Below, one piece after another: positions 44,506 to 54,620 of a DNA stretch of 64,000 bases. Source of the DNA: Gordius sp. MW1 (lineage: Eukaryota; Nematomorpha; Gordioida; Gordea; Gordiidae); contig OZ038529.1 of NCBI GenBank assembly GCA_964036665.1, forward strand, positions 7,300,501 through 7,364,500, read 5' to 3'. The first letter of the stretch is position 1; every line of letters starts with the position of its first letter. Made by a program: the position numbers and the translations under genes. The notes below the pieces were generated by a model. The model saw only the letters and a program-made list of their open reading frames with translations, was not told the DNA's origin and ran no database searches.

Positions 44506-46060
44506 TTCAGCCCTCGTGGGAAGGGGGAGAAGGGAAGGGAAGAGGGGAAGGGAAGGGGGGACGACTCATCTGTACTTCGTATAAATGTATCATATTTGCT
44601 ATGCAATTTATGGGCGAGAAAGGTGGGAAGGGGCGAGAATGCCTATAGGGGGGTATTAAATGCCTAATGATTAATTAATTATTTATACAAATTTTCCATT
44701 TATAGGCAAAATGTAATATAGGCAAGGGTTAGGGTTTGTTAGTGTTTGCATCTAGTTGCATATTACATTAGTTTTTATGGCCTTAGTGATTATGGGTCTA
44801 ACAAACATTATATTATAAAACAACACAATGTTAAGAATTTGCAGAATTTATGGGAGAAATTTTTTGTTGAATTTAAACAATTTTTAATTAAAAAAATCAA
44901 AAATTTGGCCAGTGGTCATTTTTTCTCTATTGGTCAGTAGCAACACATACTCTATAAGTCAATGATAGCCAAAAAAACGGAAAAAAAAATTTTGATGCTC
45001 ACTTTGGCCAATGGTCATTTTTTTCCATTGGTCAGCAGCCAGCACACGGTAAAAGTCGATATAAATTCATAAGAGTAAAAAAAACGAAAAAAAAAATTTT
45101 CGAATCACATTTTGGCCAATGGTCATTTTTTTCCATTGGTCAGCAGCCAGGACACGGTAAAAGTGGATATAAATTCATAATAGTCAAAAAAAACGAAAAA
45201 AAAGTTTTCGAATCACATTTTGGCCAATGGTCATTTTATTCCATTGGTCAGCAGCCAGCGGACGGTCAAAAAGTCATAATAGCAATGGTAGGAACAGGAA
45301 CAATCATAATAGTCAAAAAAAAACGAAAAAAATAATTTCGATTCACATTTTGGCCAATGGTCATTTTTTCCATCGGTCAGGAGCCAGCGGACGGCCAAAG
45401 AGTCATAATAGCAATGGTAGTAACAGGAACAATTATAATAGTCAAAAAAAAACGAAAAAATAAACTCGGATTCACATTTTGGCCAATGGTCATTTTTTTC
45501 ATTGGTCAGCAGCCAACGGACGGCCAAAAAGTCTTATTATCAATGATAGTAACAAGAACAATCATAAGAGTCAAAAAAACTGCGGGCTAACCCAAAAACT
45601 AGTTAAATTGCATAGCAATTAAAAGTAAACAACTTTTATTTATGTTTATTATATAACATTGGTCAGCAGCCAGCGGACGGCCAAAAAGTCATAATAGCAA
45701 TCGTAGGAACAGGAACAATCATAATAGTAAAAAAAAACGAAAAAAATAATTTCGATTCACATTTTGGCCAATGGTCATTTTTTTCATTGGTCAGCAGCCA
45801 GCGGACGGCCAAAAATTCTTATTATCAATGATAGTAACAAGAACAATCATAAGAGTCAAAAAAACTCCGGGATTCTAACCCCAAAACTAGTTAAATTGCA
45901 TAGCAATTAAAAAGTAAACAACTTTTATTTATGTTTATTATATAACTAGTTAAATTGCATAGCATTAAAAGTAAACAACTTTTATTTATGTTTATTATAT
46001 AATAGATAATTTAAAAAATCTTATATATAACACACCGAGGGAGATAGAGATGAGGGGTGG
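44505..46060 (-). mobile_element. Composite tandem-monomer repeat, copy C
   Basis: In reverse orientation to copies A and B. The hairpin and pyrimidine tail (44505-44575) are next to GSTZ1, then the unique tail (to about 44900), then six or seven monomers with CCAATGG...CCATTGG pairs. Then come a B-box relic on the minus strand near 45870, the minisatellite with TTGCATAGCAATTAAAA units, and the leader with GAGGGAGATAGAGATGAG. An extra partial monomer block after 45655 suggests an internal rearrangement. Confidence 0.72.
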
Positions 46061-46448
46061 GGCACCTCTTATGCATTAATTTAAAAAATAACACAGCGAG
46101 GGAGATAGAGAAGAGGGGTGGGGCACCTCTTTCTCATGCATTAATTTAAAAAAGCGATAACCTAACTAATATACCCAATGCAAATAGATAGGGTAACGGA
46201 CGGACGGACGGACACCAAAAAACGAGCCCATAAATTGCATAGCAATTAAAAAAAAACTCGGGCCTTCGGCCCTCGTGGGAAGGGGGGAAGGGAAGGGGGG
46301 AAGGGAAGGGGGGAAGGGAAGGGGGGGGGGGAAGGGAAGAGGGGACGACTCATCTATTCTACGTATAAATGTAGCTTATTTGCTATGCAATTTATGGGCG
46401 AGAAAGGTGAGAAGGGGCGAGAATGCCTATAGGGGGGTATTAAATGCA
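46061..46448 (-). mobile_element. Composite repeat, partial copy D
   Basis: Leader of copy C with a GGAC microsatellite (46197-46212) runs straight into another tail end: hairpin GGGCCTTCGGCCC at about 46261-46273, purine tract (46275-46340) and GGGCGAGAAAGGTGAGAAGG. The rest of this second copy is missing. Confidence 0.6.
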
Positions 46449-47939
46449 AAAGAATTGGACTGACGGGCATAGGGTAATTATCAATGTTAGCCAAAAAAAA
46501 CGTAAAATTTTATTATGATTTACAATTTGACGAAGCGGGAAAATATAAATGAGTTAAGTGTATAAATGTCGGCTGGATAAAGTATATAAATATCATCTTT
46601 ATTATTTTTTAATAAATGAAATTAGGTTAAACATCATTCTAAAATTAATTTTAATCTTGCACAACTTGTTGATTTCTAAGATTAGATATATAGACTTTCA
46701 CATACTAAAACATTCTGGGCATAATTTATTCCATAACCGGAAAACGTTAAATTTTTAATTAAAATTTCAATTTGCAATAACAATTTTTATCGTACGTATA
46801 TAAATTAAATAATAGTTATTATTGTATTAAATTTTTCGTGGCTGCCTTCCACATTTGATTTTCTAATGTATCTAAAAAATAATATAACATAAAAATGTTA
46901 CATTTATATGGTCACAAAACGCAATTCTACATAGCAAGTTTAAAATAATAAAAAAAGTCAATATAAAACACACAAATTTTTGGTTGCCCCAGTATAGGTA
47001 TGTAGAATTTAAGCTTTTTGGGGGCGGAACATAACCACACATAAGGTGAAGCGCTAACGCCTTCGGGTTTCTTTGTAATTAATAATATTCTCTTTAATTT
47101 ATAACAATTTGATTTAAGATTTATATAGAGTATAAAAAAGTGGCGAATTTAATACTTAGATTTCCAACGCGCACATTTAAATTAAAGGATTAGAAAAAAA
47201 AGTATCAGCAGTTTAAAGCATTTAACGACTAGATTATATAAAAGTTTTCCTTCTTTTAATCAAGTTAAATCCTAGTCCTATTAATGATTTGACGAATGCA
47301 TAGAACTACCATACTATTTCTAGACCCAATTATATTAATTTCTATCTTTCAATTAACCGGCCTCGAGTTATTGTGCGAGATTTAGAAAGAACGATTCCAT
47401 CAGAAAGTTATTATTATTTATTGAGCTTCAACGTTCATACTATAGCATATGTGGGTATTGGTGAAAAAGTGGTTTTAATAAATTAGTATTTTATTTTAAA
47501 TACTTATTCCGTTAAAACTAAACGCTCACACTACCCCCCCCCTTCCCTCCGTTAAAACTAAACGCATATAATAATCAATAATAATAAAAAGGGGTTGAGG
47601 GATGATCTCCTCCACTCCCGCCCAAAACTAAACGCTCACACTACCCCCCCCCCTTCCCTCCGTTAAAACTAAACGCATATAATAATCAATAATAATAAAA
47701 AGGGGTTGAGGGATGATCTCCTCCACTCCCGCCCCCTAATAATACCAACTCAGCGGAGGAAGGATAAGAGGGTAAGATAGGGCATCTTTATTTTATTTTT
47801 ATATGAAATTAGGTTAAACATTTTAGGTTAGGAGGGTTGTCTCTTTTTTTGGCAGCAGAATCACTAATTTACCACACAATCTGTAGCGTAGTAAATCATG
47901 GAGTTAACTAATTGTTATAAATTCTATAGCTATAAAAAT
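46449..47939. other. AT-rich spacer, no gene recognised
   Basis: A plus-strand open stretch of about 60 codons near 47305-47486 (FYLSINRPRVIVRDLERT) is not recognised and has no splice partner, so it is not called. The rest is AT-rich DNA and the tandem duplication below. An unplaced first exon of GSTZ1 could lie here. Confidence 0.4.
47514..47735. repeat. Two tandem ~112-bp units
   Basis: AAAACTAAACGCTCACACTA, a poly-C run, AAACTAAACGCATATAATAA and GAGGGATGATCTCCTCCACT repeat once almost exactly. The near identity points to a recent event. Confidence 0.9.
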
Positions 47940-49412
47940 ATAGGGGGGTATTAAATGCCTAATGATTAATTAATTATTTATACAAATTTTCCATTTATAG
48001 GCAAAATGTAATATAGGTAAAATGTAATATAGGCAAGGGTTAGGATTAGATTTAGTGTTTGCATCTAGTTGCGTATTACATTAGTTTTTACGGCCTTTAG
48101 TGATTATGGGTCTAACAAACATTATATTATAAAACATCACAATGTTAAGAATTTGCAGAATTGTTGGGAGAAATTTTTTGTTGAATTTGAACAATTTTTA
48201 ATTAAAAAAATCAAAAATTTGGCCAATGGTCATTTTTTCTCCATTGGTCAGTACCAACAGATACTCTATAAGTCAATGATAGCCAAAAAAAAACGGAAAG
48301 AAAAAATTTGATGCTCACTTTGGCCAATGGTCATTTTTTCCATTGGTCAGCAGCCAGCACACGGTAAAAGTGGATATAAATTCATAAGAGTAAAAAAACG
48401 AAAAAAAAATTTTCGAGTCACATTTTGGCCAATGGTCATTTTTTTCCATTGGTCAGCAGCCAGGACACGGTAAAAGTGGATATAAATTCATAATAGTCAA
48501 AAAAAAACGAGAAAAAAAATTTCGAATCACATTTTGGCCAATGGTCATTTTATTCCATTGGTCAGCAGCCAGCGGACGGCCAAAAAGTCATAATAGCAAT
48601 GGTAGGAACAGGAACAATCATAATAGTCAAAAAAAACGAAAAAAATAATTTCGATTCACATTTTGGCCAATGGTCATTTTTTCCATCGGTCAGGAGCCAG
48701 CGGACGGCCAAAAAGTCATAATAGCAATAATAGTAACAGGAACAATCATAATAGTCAAAAAAAACGAAAAAATAAACTCGGATTCACATTTTGGCCAATG
48801 GTCGTTATTTTCATTGGTCAGCAGCCAGCGGACGGTTAAAAAGTCATAATAGCAATGGTAGGAACAGGAACAATCATAATAGTCAAAAAAAAACGAAAAA
48901 AATAATTTCGATTCACATTTTGGCCAATGGTCATTTTTTTCATTGGTCAGCAGCCAGCGGACGGCCAAAAATTCTTATTATCAATGTTAGTAACAAGAAC
49001 AATCATAAGAGTCAAAAAAAACTCCGGGATTCTAACTAAAAAACTAGTTAAATTGCATAGCAATTAAAAGTAAACAACTTTTATTTATGTTTATTATATA
49101 ACAAGTTTTGCATAGCAATTAAAAGTAAACAACTTTTATTTATGTTTATTATATAATAGATAATTTAACAAATCTTATATATAACACACCGAGGGAGATA
49201 GAGATGAGGGGTGGGGCACCTCTTATGCATTAATTTTAAAAATAACACAGCGAGGGAGATAGAGATGAGGGGTGGGGCACCTCTTTCTCATGCATTAATT
49301 TAAAAAATCGATAACCTAATATACCCAATGCAAATAGATAGGGAGGGTAACGGACAGACAGACAGACGGACGGACAACAAAAAACGAGCCCATAAATTGC
49401 ATAGCAATTAAT
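47940..49412 (-). mobile_element. Composite tandem-monomer repeat, copy E
   Basis: Same orientation as copy C. The tail (47940-48220) holds the poly-C-flanked TATTAAATGCCTAATG and AGGGTTAGGATTAGATT. Seven monomers (48220-49015) follow, then a B-box relic near 49025, two minisatellite units, and the leader with GAGGGAGATAGAGATGAG twice and a GACA/GGAC microsatellite. The pyrimidine/hairpin terminus is missing. It ends about 90 bp downstream of GTF3C5. Confidence 0.72.
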
Positions 49413-49498
49413 AGTTTCAGGGACAGTTAAAACTTTAGATTTAATTGTAGGGATGGGCTTGAAAGCTTAAAATAGTAAGACTGTAGCCTCTTATTTCT

Positions 49499-49926
49499 TC
49501 ACATAATTTTTGAAATCAAAGCATTACCACAATGAGATTTGATATTGCTAACGATCACCCTCTGATATTTTCTAGCCGAAGGGTCTTGCCTAGGGTCAAA
49601 CCCATATCGAACATATAAATTTTTCCAGGGGCCAGTAGCAAAGTAGTATGAGATGAGGCTGAGGTAGAGCCTTTGGATGTGGGCCTTGACTGGACAGTTT
49701 GCAAATACCCATTTCTTGGTTTTGGTATGAATGGTCTTAACAAATGGCACAAATACAAAAAATGACATGTTATTTTTAAAAGTAGTGACCTGTTGAATTT
49801 TTGATACATATTCTTGTTTGGCAAGAGACAATAATTTTGACCTCAGTTCTGGTTCAAGTCCTTTAGGTGAAGGTTAATAAAAGGTTATGGACATGGCAGG
49901 TACAAGCTGTTTTAATAGGTTACTGG
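49499..49926 (-). CDS. GTF3C5: GTF3C5 exon 4 with in-frame TAA
   Basis: Acceptor TTTTTATATTTAG. It encodes SSNLLKQLVPAMSITFY, a TAA, PSPKGLEPELRSKLLSLAKQ, WVFANCPVKAHIQRLYL and TGPWKNLYVRYGFDPRQDPS, then stops after NALISKIM. The part after the stop codon is well conserved with the family. Confidence 0.82.
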
Positions 49927-50975
49927 CTAAATATAAAAAGAATACACATAAAATCTTTTTATAAATCTAACTAAATGCTAATGAGGGGTAGAGCATAATA
50001 AAGTCCAAAATTTAAAATATCAGAACCAAATTTATACATATAAAAAAACTTATGTATAAACCAATGCCAATCGACATTCTCAATATATATAAGCATTCTG
50101 AAACAATCCTTAATAAAGATTCTAAAATTTACATGATAGGTTAGTAGTATGAATATCCATTTCATTGTCAAGATTTTTTGCAGGCTTTGAATCTGGTCTT
50201 GATGAATAGGCCAAGGCAGAAAATGAATTGTCTATAAATATATTTTTTACTGGCTTTTGTGTATAAGAAAATGGACATGGTGTAAAGAAAAAAGGTGCAG
50301 GATTTTCTTGGGGATTTTTTAATATTTCTGAATTTGAGGACATTAATGGATGATTTAAGCAATGAGTAAACCAGTTTTTATCCATAATATCTGGTGGAAG
50401 AAGATTCTGGGATAAATCTATATATATGTTTTGCTCTACAGGATCTTTTGTATAAGGCAAATAGGAAAAGTCTGCCATACCTTGTTAAAAATATATAATC
50501 AATATTATACATTAAGGCTATATACAAAAAGTTAATGCCAAAATATATATACTTTGCTAAATTAATAAATTTCTATAAAAGAATCATTCTAAAATAGTAA
50601 CAAATTTGTACTTGTAAATTCATAAAGACATGGCATTTTTCCTAAAATTTCAACTTTCAATTTATATTCAATCCCCTTTGAGGATTTTCGTTTCAGCCGT
50701 TTAATTTTTATCAAATACTTAGCAGCTTTTTCTGGAGTAGCATATACTGCTGATGAGTATTCATCCTGCGAATTAAAACGCAATGCAACATACGATCCAG
50801 GATCCTTAGCTAATGCCTATTATTATTAATTATATCAAGTAATTAATGTAACTTTTAAAAGTTTTTCTTTTCCACCTAAAGATTTAAATGATGTCTCAAC
50901 ATTTTCAGCAACTCCTGGGTAATCAATAATAATGAAATCCCGAGAAAATTTGATTGGAAGCTTATAGGAGTCCAT
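49499..50975 (-). CDS. GTF3C5: TFIIIC subunit 5 (TFIIIC63/tau95-like), short, one in-frame stop
   Basis: Exons on the minus strand: 50853-50975, 50612-50816, 50133-50480, 49499-49926, all GT-AG and phase-matched. Products align in order with human GTF3C5: IIIDYPGVAENVETSFKSLG, then a barrel-domain region ending KVEILGKMPCLYEFTS, then MADFSYLPY and LPPDIMDKNWF, then WVFANCPVKAHIQRLYLSLI and TGPWKNLYVRYGFDPRQDPS. The protein is part of TFIIIC, which binds the A/B boxes of tRNA genes and recruits TFIIIB. In the last exon TAA at 49874-49876 interrupts the frame between SITFY and PSPKGLEPELRSKL; a weak 51-nt GT-AG intron (donor GTCCAT, acceptor GAACTGAG) could bypass it. The reading frame ends about 20 residues after FGYDPR, so the ~130-residue acidic end of human GTF3C5 is absent. 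It is either a damaged copy or a divergent short form. Confidence 0.87.
50133..50480 (-). CDS. GTF3C5: GTF3C5 exon 3
   Basis: Acceptor TTAACAAG and donor GTAAAT. It encodes MADFSYLPYTKDPV, LLPPDIMDKNWFTHCLNHP, PAPFFFTPCPFSYTQKPV and a Ser/Lys-rich end. It matches the MSDFQYL ... YIPPPIFSR ... YFYRPE region. Confidence 0.87.
50612..50816 (-). CDS. GTF3C5: GTF3C5 exon 2
   Basis: Acceptor AATAATAG; it encodes ALAKDPGSYVALRF through KVEILGKMPCLYEFT. The donor is GTACAA. It corresponds to the RFRPKDPYCHPVCAN ... MEILGIISTIYKFQ region. Confidence 0.87.
50853..50975 (-). CDS. GTF3C5: GTF3C5 exon 1
   Basis: Met codon at 50973-50975; it encodes MDSYKLPIKFSRDF, IIIDYPGVAENVE and SLGGKEKLLK (41 residues). 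The donor is GTTACA. It matches the VCVEYPGVVRDVAKML start of the human protein. Confidence 0.85.
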
Positions 50976-51260
50976 TCAAACTTTACTTTTAAACTTGCCC
51001 AGATGATCGCTAAGAGCAAGGTGGCCTAAGCTAAACATTCTCCATTCCTGGTGACATATTTAATATTGTAAAAACGCGTTGCTTACCCCGCGTTCGTGGT
51101 GACGCGCCAAGCGAAAAAAAGCGAAGCGAATTTTGATTCGCGAAAATGTTTAAGCAATTCGCAGGCGATCGTTGTTCATAATGCGTGCGATTTAATTCGC
51201 TTTTATAACATGGTTTAACACCTAACGTTATTATACTTATATTATGCTAAGAAAAAAAAA

Positions 51261-53629
51261 TGTTAACAAGATTAATCTAAATATGGTGAAAAAAAATGAT
51301 TATTACCCTACATTTCTAAGACTTAAAGACCATAATAATTGAGTAACGAAGAATAAATACAAATAACGTAACCATAATGTAATAATATTCTAAATAATAA
51401 TCCTATCCTTATTTTATCTTTCTAACAGTGGTGTCAGAACCAAACGATACTCAAATAATGTATGGCTTTAAAGTTTTATTAGAAAGATGAGAATTTTTTG
51501 GAATTTATATTTTTGGGTTAGGGTTAAAAGTATTATTTTGAACTTTAAATTTAGACTAAAATGTTTTGTTAGTTATTGTATCGTAAATTTTGGGGTGATA
51601 TTTGATCTAATAAGATCAGTTTGGTAGAAATTTAATAAATTACTGCTTAAGTCCAAATAGAATCGCGCGAAGGTAAACATTTTCATAATGCATGTTTTAT
51701 TCCTTCAATTTTTTTCGCTTTTTGCTTTTTTCGCATGGAATTCATTTAATATTTATGAATATGATTGACGCGCATGTGACCGTCAATCGCTATCCGTCAT
51801 TGTCCTTGATTGATCAGCTGATATCGAAATCGAACGGTGCGATGACGCGGTGGTATTTAACGCTATGCGTTAAAGTTGCATTTACAGGGCAGTGTGGTCA
51901 ATTTGTGCTCATGAAAAATTCCAGTGCTTAGGGACGGTAGGGCCAAGCCCGAATGAATTCTGCCGGTACAGAGCAATACGTGTACGACGAGGTTTCGGAT
52001 ATTAATGTATTTTGCATGAGCGCACGTGTAACCTGGAAGCGAATTAATTGGATCATTTACGACGTTAATCGTCGGTACACTTTCGGGAGTGGCGCCTACG
52101 GGTGCGGCGTCTCTGACGCGTTTATTTAATTAATTCGGAGGCTTAGTGCCAGTTATGACCTGTTTTTTTGTCTATATGCCCTATCACCTTTAATTAGGTT
52201 TGATGAGGTCGAGTTTCCTGGGTGGGCAAATCGCCCGTGCGCATGTCTGATTGATTTGTTGGAGTTAATTACCTCGCATGTACGAAGGGAAGTTAAAACC
52301 ATTGTTGTCAGGTTCAAGATTACCGTTATGGAGTTCATAGCTCCTACGTGATTATGGTAGGCGGAGTTGCATTTTATGCGAGATACGCTTGTGGCACTTT
52401 TTACACTTAGTGATGTTGCTGGTGCCTATGTTGGCGCCGATAGCTGATGTGTGGTATAGCGACGTCACCATACGGAAATATCGTACGCTTTGTGTCGAGA
52501 GGCTAGCAGCTCTTATGGAGAAGCGGCCTAAACGACTTAGAGTGACGAAGATGTTTCTGTCTTGCTCTTTTGGGGGAAAATCATCAAAAAACTATTTTGG
52601 GTTGCGTTAACGGAAACAATTGGGTGAAGTATCCTATCCCGAACCTAACGACGCCCGGATACACTGACAAAAGTCCCCCCCAGCAAGCTTAAAGGGTATG
52701 GTACGATTCAATTTTTAACGATGAAATCAGATCGAGAAGACCAATTGGAAGGCCGAAGCAGAAAACGATCCTGAAGACGTTCAACAATACAGTTCGATTC
52801 GTACGTCCGAACAATGGACAGCGGTCATAAAACTCAAGTCTGACAACCGTGCTTAGAAGTCAACAATCAGGTCGGTGGAGGTTATCTTGAAGGGTATGGT
52901 GTTGTGGTTGCGCGCAGGCGCAACGCTACAGTGACTCATATTGTTGTGTAGTCTATTATACATGTTTCCCCTCCCCCCTCATCTATCTCGATTAATTACG
53001 CGTAGTAAAACCAGCTGCGCTGGCAAGGCAGTTATGCTTGTACGGGAACGTACGGGAAATTTATGCTCTTTGTTTCGAATGTTGTACCACGGATGTACAG
53101 AATTATATGTATTTCCACACACACACACAAAACCCCCTCCCTCAGCATCATCATCTCTCTTATTGATTAGTTAGACGCATCTTAATGTTTAGGCGTAGTA
53201 CCTCTCCCCCCATCGCTCTCTCCGCGATTTATTATAGTTATATGCTAACACGAGCCCTCATTATCTCTCTCGTATTGATTTGTTAGACGCGTAGTAATAC
53301 ATACGCGTGTGGCCATGTTGTGATCACGTGTCTACACACATATATCTCCCTCCGCGTTCCTTTGTTCTTATATATATATATTTTAATAATGAATATATTC
53401 AATCGCTTACCATCGCACGTGATATTCTGGTGGGCAACATATATGTAAGTCGCGTAATAATTTGAATAAAATGAAATAAATTGGATTTCTAAAGATGATT
53501 ATAATCCTAAAATATAAGGTAAGACTTAAAGACCATAATAATTGAGTAACGAAGAATAAATACAAATAACGTAACCATAATGTAATAATAATCTAAATAA
53601 TAATTCTATCTTATTTTATCTTTCTAACA
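51261..53629 (+). mobile_element. Small LTR-type retroelement fossil (TRIM-like candidate)
   Basis: A left terminal repeat runs from TGTTAACAAG to TTTCTAACA (51261-51427), the TGTTA...TAACA form of LTR ends. It is followed after one base by TGGTGTCAGAACC, close to the initiator-Met tRNA primer site used by Copia-type elements. A 110-bp part of it recurs at 53520-53629, nearly identical. The upstream half of the right repeat is hard to align. The ~2.1 kb interior shows no gag or pol domain. It looks like a broken, non-autonomous element of moderate to recent age. Confidence 0.4.
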
Positions 53630-53659
53630 ATTTTCTAAATTAGTGATTTATCTAATGAT

Positions 53660-53970
53660 ATTTTTTAATTATTTTAGGATGAGCAAGGTATTTATATGTT
53701 TTTATTTAGTTGATGCCAGGTAAAGATTTATAGTTGTTGATGTTGGTAGTAGAGGCAGTAAATCAGATGGAGGCAACTCTAATTTTTTTAAAAAATAAAT
53801 GGTGTATTACCTATTCTTCCCCCAAGAAGTTGCCAAACTCAAATATCATAGTTCCTAATCAGATGATGCCTAGTAGACCAATGGATACTAAAACCTACAC
53901 AACTGTTTTAAAAATAAAAACATGTGTGATTTTACACAGCTTGATTATTGGTAAAGAAAATCTTTATGTG
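53660..53970 (+). pseudogene. PIF/Harbinger transposase relic
   Basis: A plus frame reads LVDAR, stop, RFIVVDVGSRGSKSDGG, the catalytic-Asp block of DDE_Tnp_4 (HARBI1-like) nucleases (compare VDVGxxGxxSDGG). Further on, KLPNSNIIVP fits the stretch before the second catalytic Asp, in another frame. Stops and frame changes show it is dead. The termini and TWA target duplication were not identified. Confidence 0.6.
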
Positions 53971-54388
53971 TCCTGGGATCTTTTAATGGATCAAAAGAAA
54001 AAAGATCAATGATTCTTTCACCCATAATTTGAAAAATTCCACTCTTGAAGCTAAACGTATTGGCAAATTATTTTGTAATTTATAATAATACTTTAGAATG
54101 GAAAATATTTTAAATCATTTTAATGAAGTAACTGCCTTAGATTTTTATATAAAATATCAATTCGCTGTATATGAAAGATTCTGAATTTTTTACATATATT
54201 AAAATTATATAATAAACTAATACACGTTAGTTTGGTATAGGGTGGTGTATAAATAAGCAATATATAGTAAATTTAAGTATTATATAAAGGATATCATCCG
54301 AGTGCTATCTCATGCCTCTAGATTCTTGTTTTCAAGTTGATTAATGGAATACTTAGAACGTTAATTGATATAGTTAGAGAGTATAATC

Positions 54389-54620
54389 TGCAGTGACAGC
54401 TGCAATAACAGCATTCCATTCATGCCAATCTAAAAGCTTTCAAGGACAGCTGCAGTAACAGCATTCCATTCATTCCGATCTAAAAGCTTTCAAGGACAGC
54501 TGCAGTAACAGTGATGCCAATCTAAAAGCTTTCAAAGACAGCTGCAGTAACAGCATTCCATTCATTCCGATCTAAAAGCTTTCAAGGACAGCTGCAGTAA
54601 CAGCATTCCATTCATTCCAA
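54389..54620. repeat. ~50-bp minisatellite in left LTR
   Basis: About five units of GGACAGCTGCAGTAACAGC, ATTCCATTCATTCC and GATCTAAAAGCTTTCAA. The CAGCTG E-box core repeats with each unit. The right LTR has the same array (56264-56500). Confidence 0.9.

Noticed and set aside
47305-47486. About 60 open codons (FYLSINRPRVIVRDLERT)
   Set aside because: Protein-like but unrecognised, with no splice sites or start that fit; kept only as a note.
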